NCBI GenBank assembly: GCA_964463165.1 | Contig: CAYXBK010000011.1 | Span: 87,987 to 151,986, forward strand | Direction: 5' to 3' | DNA from: UBA7236 sp964463165 | GTDB lineage: Bacteria; Bacteroidota; Bacteroidia; Chitinophagales; BACL12 | DNA: 64,000 nucleotides | Part shown: positions 36,155 through 45,657 of the stretch, in pieces | How positions within the stretch are numbered: position 1 is the first letter of the stretch | Layout of the letters: every line of letters starts with the position of its first letter | Notes under the pieces: model-generated | Database searches by the model: none | What the model saw: only the letters and a program-made list of their open reading frames with translations | Told to the model about the DNA's origin: nothing | Program-made: the position numbers and the translations under genes

Positions 36155-38039
36155 TTTTTCCTGGTATAATTAATTTACCGTGTTTTTTCAACTCTCTTTC
36201 TTTAATCATTTCATAAACAACAGGTGTAATTAGCAGCACATAAATAGTTGATGAAATGACACCACCAATTAAAGGAATTGTTATAGGCAACATTACGTCA
36301 CTTCCTGTGCCCGTCGCCCAAAGAATTGGAATTAACCCGAAAAGGGAAACTGAAACGGTCATTAGTTTTGGGCGGAGTCTTTTTACGGCACCATTTATAA
36401 TGAATTCTCGTAAATCAGCTTTTGAAATTGTAGTTGAGGAATTGCCTTTAAGCAAAACCAACTTTTCCATGTATTCATTAAGATATATTGTCATTAACAT
36501 CGCAGTTTCAACCGCTACGCCAAATAAAGCGATAAAACCAACTGCAACGGCAACCGACAAATTCACACCGTAGAAATAAACCATAAATACTCCGCCTATT
36601 AATGCAAAAGGAACCGTTATCATCGTAACCAAGGCTTCTTTTAAAGACTTGTAGGTGAAATAAAGCACCATGAAAATGATTATTAGCACGATCGGCATTA
36701 TTAAGGTGAGGGTTCTATTGGCTCGGATCTGATTTTCCCATTGTCCGCTCCATTCAATGGTGTAACCTTTTGGAAGCTTTGAAAACATACTATTCAATTT
36801 GTCTTGTGCCTCATTCACCGTGCTTCCTAAATCCCGGTCTCGAACATTGAATAAAATTGTTCCCCGCAACATTGCATTTTCGGAATTAATCATTGCGGGT
36901 CCTTCGGATATTGAAACCTCAGCCACAGCAGATAGAGGAATCGTTCCATACTTCATGGTTTTAACCGGAATTTGCTTAATTGCATCCAAGCTGTTTCGAT
37001 AATCCTGCGCAAATCTCGCATTGACTGAAAATCGCTGGCGTCCCTCAATCGTGGTTGTTAGATTCATTCCACCTAATGCAGTTTCAACATACATATTTAC
37101 ATCATCAACACTTAAATCATATTTTCCAATTTCGCTTTTATTTATGGTTATATCAATATATCTACCACCTGTAACCGGCTCAACATATAAATCTTTAATT
37201 CCTTCGACACCTTCCAGTTCGTTTTTCATTTTTAATGCAAGGGCATAAATCGAATCGAGGTTCTGGCCATATATTTTCAACCCGACGTCTGTTCTAATGC
37301 CCGTGGATAACATATTAATTCGATTAATAATTGGTTGCGTAAAACCATTTACCACTCCGGGAATTTGAAGTTTTGCATTCAGTTCATTTATTATGTCAGC
37401 TTTAGTCACATCACTTCGCCACTCTGATTTTGGTTTCAAGAGGATAATCGTTTCAATCATGCTAATAGGAGAGTTATCAGTAGCCGTATTTGCTCTTCCT
37501 GCCTTGCCTAAAACATTTTCCACTTCGGGAACGGATTTAATTATTTTGTCTTGCACTTGCAAAATCCTTTTTGCTTCAGAATTCGATACATCGGGTAGAG
37601 TAACAGGCATAAAAAGAATTGACCCTTCATCCAAAGGCGGCATAAATTCTGAACCCATTCGCATCATCATAACAACTCCAATTGTAAACGCTACAATATT
37701 TATTGCTATTACTGTTTTACGCCATCTCAGGCACCAGGATAATATTGGGGAGTAAATTTTTTCAAGGCCCCTTGTAACAGGGTTTGCGCTTTCCGGTTTC
37801 AACTTTCCCTTAAGTAAAAATGAAATCAAAACAGGAGTTAATGAAATAGCCAGGAATGCATCAATTAACAGTATAAATGTTTTAGTCCATGCAAGAGGAT
37901 GAAAGAGTTTGCCTTCAATTCCGGTCAATAAAAATACCGGTAGAAAAGAAGTGATAACAACAATAGTTGAATAAAAAACTCCCGGGCCGACCTGCTTCGA
38001 CGAATTTTCAATTAATTTAAGGCGTGTTTTTTGATCCAT
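36141..38039 (-). CDS. cusA: CusA heavy-metal RND permease, C-terminal half (split gene)
   Basis: 632 residues from MDQKTRLKLIENSSKQVGPG, matching the segment of CusA just after TM4, through TM5 (FLPVFLLTGIEGKLFHPLAW) to TM12. It has the copper-type motif NRINMLSTGIRTDVGLKI, with the Met equivalent to CusA Met623. The frame extends five codons upstream of the ATG to a stop, and those codons still resemble the loop, so the break lies within a few residues of the N-half's end. Overlaps cusC by 14 bp. Confidence 0.9.
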   Translation of the reverse strand: MDQKTRLKLIENSSKQVGPGVFYSTIVVITSFLPVFLLTGIEGKLFHPLAWTKTFILLIDAFLAISLTPVLISFLLKGKLKPESANPVTRGLEKIYSPILSWCLRWRKTVIAINIVAFTIGVVMMMRMGSEFMPPLDEGSILFMPVTLPDVSNSEAKRILQVQDKIIKSVPEVENVLGKAGRANTATDNSPISMIETIILLKPKSEWRSDVTKADIINELNAKLQIPGVVNGFTQPIINRINMLSTGIRTDVGLKIYGQNLDSIYALALKMKNELEGVEGIKDLYVEPVTGGRYIDITINKSEIGKYDLSVDDVNMYVETALGGMNLTTTIEGRQRFSVNARFAQDYRNSLDAIKQIPVKTMKYGTIPLSAVAEVSISEGPAMINSENAMLRGTILFNVRDRDLGSTVNEAQDKLNSMFSKLPKGYTIEWSGQWENQIRANRTLTLIMPIVLIIIFMVLYFTYKSLKEALVTMITVPFALIGGVFMVYFYGVNLSVAVAVGFIALFGVAVETAMLMTIYLNEYMEKLVLLKGNSSTTISKADLREFIINGAVKRLRPKLMTVSVSLFGLIPILWATGTGSDVMLPITIPLIGGVISSTIYVLLITPVVYEMIKERELKKHGKLIIPGKNDEQ

Positions 38040-38185
38040 GTTATCTTTCGAAGGTCAATAATTCAACAGAGATAAAACCTGATTTTCGTCATCGCTTATA
38101 CTAACTCAAATCATCCGCAATAAAGAATCCAAGGTTATTACCAATGGTGATCCGGAATTCCTATTCAGTTAACATCAATAGCTTA

Positions 38186-40570
38186 CTAATATGTTAAGGT
38201 AATTCCTGCACCCCAACTCATATCACTGTCATAATGCGTTGAAAGTGATAACCATTTGGTTGTAATATATCTGAATCCTATACTGTATTCTTTATCTGTA
38301 TTAACCATTAAATTGAGACGTAACCGACTCGCAATGGGTATATCCTCCCTACCTAACTGGAAACGGATTTTACCATCACTATCTATTCTTGTGTCCGCTA
38401 CAAATAACATTGGTAATGTATATTGAAAGCCTGCAACAAAAGCCTTCCGGTCATTTTTATTGGATACCTGACCAAACATATTAAACATTTCATCACCGAA
38501 AATATTTGTCTCGTGATCGCCTGATTCTTTAAAGTGATAATCAAATCCAATATATGGAAAAAACCATTGCATTTTACCAATGTACCTTCCAAAATTGATT
38601 TCAGCTTCATAGCCATGATCGGGAATATAGCCGGTATGCCACATACCGTTGAGCGAATACCGGTTAGTAGACAACATCAATTCACCTTCTATTCCATTAC
38701 TTTCAATGCCTGCTTTTCCCATAAAATGTAGCATGGTGTTATCCATTTTAAAATTCTGATATGCTTTATCAGTATCAGGTAATTCTGGATTTGGAGTTGA
38801 ATTATAATAAGTAAAAACATTTCCCATGCCTGCCATCATATGATATAAAATATGGCAATGAAAAAACCAATTGCCATTTTGGTTGGCGGCAAACTCAATT
38901 GTATCTGTTTCCATTGGCAGGATATCAATTACATTTTTCAAGGGCGCATATTCACCTTGTCCGTTCAGTACGCGGAAATCATGCCCATGTAAATGCATCG
39001 GATGGCGCATCATTGAATTGTTTGTGAGGATGATTTTTACATTTTCTCCTTTCATGATTAAAATTTGATCCCATTCGTTTACTACTTTATTATTTATTGA
39101 CCAAACATATCTGTTCATATTTCCAGTCAATGTAAAATGAAGAATTTTATATGTTGTATCTGGCAGTGTTGTTTTGACTGGTGAACGAAGCATTGCATAA
39201 TTCAGAGTTATTAAATCTCCGCTAATATTCATATTCATACTGTCCATCCCATTCATTTGCGGGGAGTCCATTTTTTCATGATAATGGTGATGTTCCATTG
39301 AATCAGGTTGCATTTTCATATCTTTCATTTCCTCCTCAGAATAACCAGTTATTTCCGGATACATAACAACATTCATATCCATTGTCTGATTACTCATTTG
39401 CATTCCCATATCGTCTATATCACCATTCATTTTCATCATATCATTCATCATCTGCATGCCTTCGAAATATTTTAATTTAGGCAAAATTGGTGCAGGCATT
39501 TTCATACCTTCCCCCAGCCATAATGAAGTAAACTTAGTTCTGTCTTCAGGAGTCGCTTTTAGTTCATAGCTCATATTTTCAGGGATAGTTAAAATAATGT
39601 CATAGGTTTCTGCAACGCCTATGATTAGTCTATCGACCTCTACAGGTAATACATCATTCCCATCATTACCTACAACCGTTATTTTTCCGCCAGCATACTG
39701 AATCCAGAAGTAAGATGAGGCACCTGCATTTATAATTCGGATTTTCACTTTATCACCTGCTTTAAATTGCGGAACATTTATTTCAGGTTTACCATTCGAT
39801 AAAAATCTATCGTAATAAACATCGCTCACATCCATTGCTTTCATTCGTTTCCACTCGTTACTAATTTTTGTGCCGAAGGCATCAGCTTTAATTGCTTCTG
39901 CGTAACTCTGGACGCTGTGCTTTTTAATTGCATACCAGTCGCTACCGGTTCTAAGGCGACGCTGAACCTGATTTGGATCTTCATCAGTCCATTCACTCAG
40001 AACGAGTGTATATTCAGAATCAAATGATTCATTTTTTATTTCCTGAGATTCTCCTCTTTTTTTGAAAATTAATGCACCATACATACCTGCCTGCTCCTGC
40101 AATGAACTATGAGAATGATACCAATAGGTGCCATTCTGCACCACCGGAAATTTGTATAAATGAGTTTCACCCGGCTTTATTGGTGAAGTGGTTAAAAAAG
40201 GAACTCCGTCAGCCTGGTTTGGTAAAATAATGCCATGCCAGTGAAGTGACGTTTCTTCATTTTTTAACATGTTGTGCAAATAAATTTCCGCTGTGTCTCC
40301 TTCTGTAAAAACAAGCTCAGGTCCCGGTATCATTCCATTAATTGCGTAAGCGTGCTTTGCTTTACCGGTGAAGTTTACAATAGTATCAGTAATAAATAAA
40401 TGATAGATAACCGTTTTTCCCGTTTTTGTAATAATTTTTTCCGACACAAAATCATCCTCCTTATTTATTTTAGTTTCCTCTTTTGGTTTATTCATGTTAT
40501 GCATGTCATGTTGAGAATATGATATTCGATAACAAGCCAGAAAAATAATAAGGAGGTAAATTGATTTCAT
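38186..40570 (-). CDS. CopA-type multicopper oxidase fused to a beta-strand C-terminal domain
   Basis: 794 residues: signal peptide, cupredoxin domains with HWHG (110-113), HSHSS (152-156), a Met/His-rich middle at about 375-450 (MQMMNDMMKMNG, MDSPQMNGMDSMNMN) and a last copper segment HPMHLHGHDF / FFHCHILYHMMAGM near 569. Residues 600-794 are beta-rich with aromatic ends (WHTGYIPDHGYEAEINFGRY, WGAGITLTY), like a CopB outer-membrane barrel. PcoA/CopA oxidises Cu(I) in the periplasm; PcoB/CopB is its barrel partner. Here both seem joined. Confidence 0.85.
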   Translation of the reverse strand: MKSIYLLIIFLACYRISYSQHDMHNMNKPKEETKINKEDDFVSEKIITKTGKTVIYHLFITDTIVNFTGKAKHAYAINGMIPGPELVFTEGDTAEIYLHNMLKNEETSLHWHGIILPNQADGVPFLTTSPIKPGETHLYKFPVVQNGTYWYHSHSSLQEQAGMYGALIFKKRGESQEIKNESFDSEYTLVLSEWTDEDPNQVQRRLRTGSDWYAIKKHSVQSYAEAIKADAFGTKISNEWKRMKAMDVSDVYYDRFLSNGKPEINVPQFKAGDKVKIRIINAGASSYFWIQYAGGKITVVGNDGNDVLPVEVDRLIIGVAETYDIILTIPENMSYELKATPEDRTKFTSLWLGEGMKMPAPILPKLKYFEGMQMMNDMMKMNGDIDDMGMQMSNQTMDMNVVMYPEITGYSEEEMKDMKMQPDSMEHHHYHEKMDSPQMNGMDSMNMNISGDLITLNYAMLRSPVKTTLPDTTYKILHFTLTGNMNRYVWSINNKVVNEWDQILIMKGENVKIILTNNSMMRHPMHLHGHDFRVLNGQGEYAPLKNVIDILPMETDTIEFAANQNGNWFFHCHILYHMMAGMGNVFTYYNSTPNPELPDTDKAYQNFKMDNTMLHFMGKAGIESNGIEGELMLSTNRYSLNGMWHTGYIPDHGYEAEINFGRYIGKMQWFFPYIGFDYHFKESGDHETNIFGDEMFNMFGQVSNKNDRKAFVAGFQYTLPMLFVADTRIDSDGKIRFQLGREDIPIASRLRLNLMVNTDKEYSIGFRYITTKWLSLSTHYDSDMSWGAGITLTY

Positions 40571-41043
40571 TTATTTTTAGTTTTATTCTGGGGTAAATTG
40601 TCAGTTGTGTTTTTGATCCAGTCAAATATCATTTTCTTTTCCCCATCTGTTAACTCGGCATCTTTATGCATATGTAAGTAAGAAGGTAAAGGCATAGATC
40701 CATCTTTTATTCTTTTATTAATGGATATTAATTTACTTTTTTGTCTTCGCGGTTTATAAGTTCCAAATTCACTGAAATTAAGCTGCTCCTTTCCATTCTG
40801 AATATCCTTGTTTAAGAACCATCCAACAGGTTGAACATATGCATACCACGGATATTTCGTGTTGTTACTGTGGCAGTCATAACAGGATGTTTTTAATAAT
40901 GCTAAAACGGTATCTGAAACAGGATATATTTTAGTGATATCGGTAGGCAACATCTTATCACTTCTATTTCGGGAGGGTTGAAAGAATTGGAGTGCCGCAA
41001 TCGCGCCGAATATTGACCATCCAATTTTTTTCAATAAGGTCAT
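40567..41043 (-). CDS. Haem-binding domain protein
   Basis: 158 residues with an N-terminal hydrophobic signal or anchor and the single c-type motif CYDCHS near 54, followed by PWYAYVQPVGWFLNKDI, matching the Haem_bd family. It probably carries one covalent haem in the periplasm and may exchange electrons with the copper oxidase whose gene overlaps it by four bases (ATGA). Confidence 0.8.
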   Translation of the reverse strand: MTLLKKIGWSIFGAIAALQFFQPSRNRSDKMLPTDITKIYPVSDTVLALLKTSCYDCHSNNTKYPWYAYVQPVGWFLNKDIQNGKEQLNFSEFGTYKPRRQKSKLISINKRIKDGSMPLPSYLHMHKDAELTDGEKKMIFDWIKNTTDNLPQNKTKNK

Positions 41044-41609
41044 TTTATTGGAATTTCTTCCTGAAATTCACCACATGATTCCATTTTTGAACCCAAATAT
41101 GGATTTCCAATTTCTTTGGTTTCACTCAACCAAACAGCACCTTTATTTTCATTTGCCATCGAGCAGTAAAACTTAAACAATTTTTGAGAAGTGCCAAAGG
41201 TTGTTACAAAATCAATCATGTCGTTGCTTAGCATTACAAAATGTTCTCGCTGGTGTTCAATATTACCTGCGTTGTGGCCAATATGTTCAGCATGTTCCTT
41301 TATATCCTCTGCTAAATCTTCATAACTATTTAATTGTTCTTGAGTCAGCGAGCTTTTATCAAAACCCGAGATAGCTTCTTCTAAGGCTTTACCGCTTTCT
41401 GCCGCTTCCTTATCATTATCATTAACCAACGCATTCTTTATTTTGAGATAACCATCGATGATATGAGCCGTGGTGGAATTTATATTTTTAGAGTTGTTGG
41501 AAACAACTTCATCTGTGGTGTCTATTTCACTTTTATCTGCTTTCGTATTTTCATTTTTGCAACCGATAAATGTGGCTGTTATAATGATTCCCAATATTAA
41601 ATTTTTCAT
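41040..41609 (-). CDS. DUF3347 lipoprotein
   Basis: 189 residues with a lipobox (ILGIIITATFIGC). The DUF3347 domain is recognised by YLKIKNALVNDN, the YCSMANENKGAVWLSE segment (equivalent to YCPM in the family) and NPYLGSKMESCG at the end. These domains often sit on CusB-like adaptors and are thought to bind copper through Met/Cys. Overlaps the haem gene by ATGA. Confidence 0.75.
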   Translation of the reverse strand: MKNLILGIIITATFIGCKNENTKADKSEIDTTDEVVSNNSKNINSTTAHIIDGYLKIKNALVNDNDKEAAESGKALEEAISGFDKSSLTQEQLNSYEDLAEDIKEHAEHIGHNAGNIEHQREHFVMLSNDMIDFVTTFGTSQKLFKFYCSMANENKGAVWLSETKEIGNPYLGSKMESCGEFQEEIPIK

Positions 41610-41649
41610 TTTAGAGTTGTTCTGTTTAATTAATATTTATAAGTTCACA

Positions 41650-42129
41650 TTATTTATCGATGGTATCCACGACTTTCCCACAAGTAAGCATTGTGCTGCC
41701 GAAATAAGGGTTTTTTATTTCCTTTTCATCGCTTAACCAGTATGCATCCTTCATCGGGCAATACATCTGATAAATGGTGTCAGCTGAAAGATCAATCACT
41801 TTAGCGAGCTCTGTCATGTTATTTGAAAAATTTTCAAATACCTTCCGCTGCTCACTAATGTCCTTACTTTCAGAAATTAAGGTGGCATCCTTCAAAAGAA
41901 TGTTGACATTGCCTTCAGAAATGACTTTATAATCAATTCCGTTGAGAATTCTGATAAACTCCTCTGCACTATCTGACGCAGCCTGAGCATTTCCTTTCAC
42001 CAATGAATTTTTGACTCCATAATAGCTATCAAGCAAAAGAGATGTTGAAGATTGTATCGTGTCCTGAGCGAATGTTTTTTGAATAAATCCAATCAAAAAA
42101 GCGATAAGGATTACAGTTATTTTTTTCAT
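41650..42129 (-). CDS. DUF3347 exported protein
   Basis: 159 residues with a signal peptide (VILIAFLIGFIQKTFAQ) and the same family blocks as its neighbour: YYGVKNSLVKGN, YCPMKDAYWLSDEKEIKNPYFG and MLTCG. A tandem pair of DUF3347 genes, one lipid-anchored and one soluble, points to periplasmic copper buffering or transfer to the Cus adaptors. Confidence 0.75.
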   Translation of the reverse strand: MKKITVILIAFLIGFIQKTFAQDTIQSSTSLLLDSYYGVKNSLVKGNAQAASDSAEEFIRILNGIDYKVISEGNVNILLKDATLISESKDISEQRKVFENFSNNMTELAKVIDLSADTIYQMYCPMKDAYWLSDEKEIKNPYFGSTMLTCGKVVDTIDK

Positions 42130-42166
42130 TTTTTATTAATTTTTATTTTACCTGTGAAATTTAATT

Positions 42167-42901
42167 TTAAATACTTAAGTATATAAGGTGCCCGGCGGCC
42201 ATTATCAGCATCATCATATCTTCAATTATTGTTATGGAACTCATTGGGAGATTAAATACATCACCGAGGCAGGCACAGCGGATATTTTTTTTATTCAAAA
42301 CACTTTGAATAACACCAATACTGCTAAACCCCATTACTGCAATTGTGATACCATTTGTTATAACCATATTAAAGCCGGTTAAATAAGCGATGCCAAGTCC
42401 AAGTTCAATGAATGGATAAATAAAGCCATATGCAGGGAATCGCTTTGCAAGTAGGTCATACATTGCATAACTCTCGGCAAATCCCTTCAAATTCAATAAT
42501 TTAAAAAAAGAAAACACGATTAAAAATCCTGCCATAAAATTTTGCATCCAAATCATACCGTTTAGGGAACCAAATTCTAAAGCTGTAAGGAAAGTCAGCC
42601 CTGTGATGAACAAAAAGATGAGTAATAATGGTTTATAAGTGGCGAGCCATATTTGAAATCCTGTCCCCTCGATAGTGTGAACATCAGTGTCATTTGAATC
42701 CTCAGAAATACGATATTTAGACTCTACACCAATTACATCTTGCAACTCACTGATTGGAAAGTGACGTTGCATAGTGATTGATGCGCTATCAGGTAAATTA
42801 AAATCGGCATTAATAATATCAGGATGCATTAACAATTTATTTTTTATTGTAGCGATACAACCGGAACAAGTCATATTGGAAATTTTATACGAATGCGTCA
42901 T
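42167..42901 (-). CDS. HMA domain fused to MauE/DoxX-like membrane protein
   Basis: 244 residues from the ATG at 42901, chosen because the heavy-metal-associated domain starts there (SYKISNMTCSGCIATIKN, Cys-x-x-Cys). After it come four to five membrane helices (about 95-240) of the MauE/DoxX-like type with a cysteine pair near the end (IRCACLGD). MauE-like proteins handle disulfides or reducing power across the membrane. The fusion suggests thiol or copper relay. Confidence 0.7.
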   Translation of the reverse strand: MTHSYKISNMTCSGCIATIKNKLLMHPDIINADFNLPDSASITMQRHFPISELQDVIGVESKYRISEDSNDTDVHTIEGTGFQIWLATYKPLLLIFLFITGLTFLTALEFGSLNGMIWMQNFMAGFLIVFSFFKLLNLKGFAESYAMYDLLAKRFPAYGFIYPFIELGLGIAYLTGFNMVITNGITIAVMGFSSIGVIQSVLNKKNIRCACLGDVFNLPMSSITIIEDMMMLIMAAGHLIYLSI

Positions 42902-42985
42902 AAGCTTTGATTTTATAACACAAAAATCCGGTGTTGCATTCACTCGTTTGTTACATAATTATCGATTTTGTTTACAGAATTTTGT

Positions 42986-43549
42986 TTACACTTTGTCCAA
43001 TGTTTGTCTTTTGTGGTTTTTAATTGTTTTAAAGTAGGTTGGCGTTAACCCGGTAATTTTCTTGAACTGCGCACTTAAATGAGCTACACTGCTATAGTTC
43101 ATTTCATGTGCAATTTCACTTAAGGAGAGTTCATTATAAACAAGCAGTTCCTTTACACGTTCAATCTTTTGCCTGATAATATAATTTTCAATTGTAATTC
43201 CTTCCGTTTCAGAAAATAGCCTGCTTAAAAACGAATAATCTTTTAGCAATTTTTGCTCAAGAATTTCAGAGTAGTTTAAATTTATATCATCAGGTTTTTT
43301 ATGGTGAATGATACTGACAACAGCATTTTTAATTCCTTCAATAATTTTAGCATTTTTTTCATCGATAATTTCGAAACCTTCCTTTTCCAATTCTTCTTCA
43401 ACTATCTTTCCCCTTTCTCCTAAGGTTTTTTCTTCGATTTCTATTTCACCCAATTCAACATTTTTAACCGAGAAATTATTCTTGCTGAAAACATTATTTA
43501 CTGTCCTGATGCAGCGATCACACACCATATTTTTTATAAATACTTTCAT
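42986..43549 (-). CDS. AraC-family regulator with N-terminal HMA-like metal sensor
   Basis: 187 residues. The N-terminus (VFIKNMVCDRCIRTVNNVF) is a short heavy-metal-associated domain with C-x-x-C; the C-terminal 100 residues are an AraC HTH pair (LSLSEIAHEMNYSSVAHLSAQFKKITGLTPTYFK). It probably binds Cu(I) or another soft metal and activates the DUF3347-copA-cus genes downstream on the same strand. Single-chain AraC-HMA sensors occur in Bacteroidota copper loci. Confidence 0.8.
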   Translation of the reverse strand: MKVFIKNMVCDRCIRTVNNVFSKNNFSVKNVELGEIEIEEKTLGERGKIVEEELEKEGFEIIDEKNAKIIEGIKNAVVSIIHHKKPDDINLNYSEILEQKLLKDYSFLSRLFSETEGITIENYIIRQKIERVKELLVYNELSLSEIAHEMNYSSVAHLSAQFKKITGLTPTYFKTIKNHKRQTLDKV

Positions 43550-43589
43550 ACTCTGTTTTATCTAAATCCTCCGCATCTGTTTCAATTAA

Positions 43590-45653
43590 TTAATTCAATA
43601 TCGTCAATTGTTTGGTGGCACTTCCACGGTCTGTTTCTAATCTTAAAGTATAAACACCAGCGTGATATCCTGAAAGATCAATTTGCAATTGATTTCCCGT
43701 TAAGCCGTTTTCATTGAATACAATTTCTCCCAACGCATTAACAACATTTACATTTACGCTTGTATTCTCAACATTTGTAAAATTTACCATTACAATTCCG
43801 GCAGATGGATTTGGATAGACGGTGATATTATTTTGCAGTTCAGAATTACTTAACTGTACAATATTTGTAATATTTGCTCTCACCAATTCATCTTCATCCT
43901 GATCAACAAACCATATCAAACCATCAGGCCCGATTTTAATACCCATGAGGCCGGTGCGACCTGTTTCCAAACGTTTTAATTCAACAGCAGGAACTGTTGA
44001 TATATCATAAATGATAATTTCACCGGTAGCATGGTCACTCACGAGCATATAGTTGTCGATCACATCAATTCCTACTGGTTCAATCAATCCAGTATTTACA
44101 ATTTCGACCCAATCAGTGCCTTCAATTTCATTCGCTTCAGCAAGGGGTTCATTAGGGTGGGGAAAGGTGCCTGTCACTTCTCCGGATTCAGGATTCATTC
44201 TGATAATTCTTCCGTTTCCGGCGTCAATAACATAGAGGTAATTTGAAGCCTTATCGTAAACAAGATGTGATGGCAGATCATCATTAATCATTTCAATATC
44301 AAAGTCAAGATATTCCCAGACTCTTCCATCAGAATGATCGTCATTGCCGGGACCATGATCCTTCTGAAAATCATACATATGAACATATCCGTGATAATCA
44401 CAAAAAACAAAAAATGCATTTTCTTTCCATGCGGCAATTCCCATCGAGAAAGGACTTTGATGCAGCATATCAATATGGCTTCCGTTACCGCCTGATTCTT
44501 CGGCATAAATACTCATATCACTGCTCCATAAAGTTGGGCCCGTAAAAGTTCCACCGTTATGGTTTGCATCTTTAACGCCAGGTGAGGTCGCAAAGTTGGT
44601 GTTTTCACTGAATGCAATTCCCGTTGGCAAACTCATAAAATGCCAGGCATTACCATCTTGCTTCCATTCGGAAGTTTGGTCAGCCTGACCCGCATTCCAA
44701 AAAGTCACCGTTGAACCACCCGAACCTTCAGTCCCTTTATTTATAACCCACACCTGATAATCCGTTAAAATGGGATGGAAATCAAGATCAGTTGGATTAT
44801 TAATTTCATCAGATGAATTACCAATTACTTCATAATCTTCAACAAAAGTTAAATAGTCAGAAATTATATCAGGTATAGGATCACCGATAACCAATTCCCT
44901 TGTAATATAATCGTTTGATGTATTTAAATCGTCATTTCCGTTTATTTGACCAGTAGATAAATTCAATTCATAAGTTCCATTAGTTAATATATTCCAGGCA
45001 ATTGGATGTTCAAAATTTGCAGATGTAAATGGAGTGACGTTTAATCCAGTAATTGTTGCTAAAATATCTGCGCCGCCATCAACACTGTAGGTAACATCTA
45101 TTGAATTAATTGTTGTTGCCCCATAATTGAATACGGTTTCTGCAATAACAACATCACCGGGGTTATTGTAAGCATTTGTTGTAATTGCAGTTATGCCTGC
45201 ATCGAAAGCGGGAGGAGGGACTACTTGAAAATTAAACGTATTTCCAGCATCAGTTCCTTCAAAAGAATACATTGGATAAATGTCATCAAGGATAACAGTG
45301 AATGTAATACCCCCATCTCCCCAATCATCCACATATTTAATGTCATAAAATCCTTCATTTAAACAACCAGCATCTTCAGTTATTGTAATATTATCACCAT
45401 AACCATAGGCAGTTGTTGCATCTTGTTCGCCACCACCTGTGCAACCAACCTGCACATCATTTCCGCCTTCCCAAATTGTACCGGTTCCGCATGCATTGCC
45501 TGCAGGAACCAATTGCCAATATCCTTCATAGCCATAGTCATCAGTTCCGACCTCAACTTTAACATCCATTTGTCCGAGTGGACATTGAGCGAATAATACC
45601 CTTCCACAAAATAATGTAGAGAGTAAAGTAAGTGTAAAGAGTGTTTTTTTCAT
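43590..45653 (-). CDS. NHL-type beta-propeller protein with T9SS sorting domain
   Basis: 687 residues: signal peptide, an N-terminal beta-rich segment with six cysteines (QCPLGQM, NACGTG, VGCTGG, AGCLNEG), a CARDB-like part at 150-250, then NHL/SMP-30-like repeats (YDKASNYLYVIDAGNGRIIRMN; IGPDGLIWFVDQDEDELVR) at 330-600 and a T9SS domain (YPNPSAGIVMV). Secreted. It is transcribed 4 bp after the T9SS multicopper oxidase, so the two likely act together. Confidence 0.75.
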   Translation of the reverse strand: MKKTLFTLTLLSTLFCGRVLFAQCPLGQMDVKVEVGTDDYGYEGYWQLVPAGNACGTGTIWEGGNDVQVGCTGGGEQDATTAYGYGDNITITEDAGCLNEGFYDIKYVDDWGDGGITFTVILDDIYPMYSFEGTDAGNTFNFQVVPPPAFDAGITAITTNAYNNPGDVVIAETVFNYGATTINSIDVTYSVDGGADILATITGLNVTPFTSANFEHPIAWNILTNGTYELNLSTGQINGNDDLNTSNDYITRELVIGDPIPDIISDYLTFVEDYEVIGNSSDEINNPTDLDFHPILTDYQVWVINKGTEGSGGSTVTFWNAGQADQTSEWKQDGNAWHFMSLPTGIAFSENTNFATSPGVKDANHNGGTFTGPTLWSSDMSIYAEESGGNGSHIDMLHQSPFSMGIAAWKENAFFVFCDYHGYVHMYDFQKDHGPGNDDHSDGRVWEYLDFDIEMINDDLPSHLVYDKASNYLYVIDAGNGRIIRMNPESGEVTGTFPHPNEPLAEANEIEGTDWVEIVNTGLIEPVGIDVIDNYMLVSDHATGEIIIYDISTVPAVELKRLETGRTGLMGIKIGPDGLIWFVDQDEDELVRANITNIVQLSNSELQNNITVYPNPSAGIVMVNFTNVENTSVNVNVVNALGEIVFNENGLTGNQLQIDLSGYHAGVYTLRLETDRGSATKQLTILN

Positions 45654-45657
45654 TTTT

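Noticed and set aside
31134..38039. Two separate cusA pseudogenes from two operon copies
   Set aside because: The two fragments are complementary with nearly no overlap or gap and sum to one full-length pump. Two random truncations would not be expected to meet at the same loop; however, tandem duplication with trimming cannot be fully excluded.
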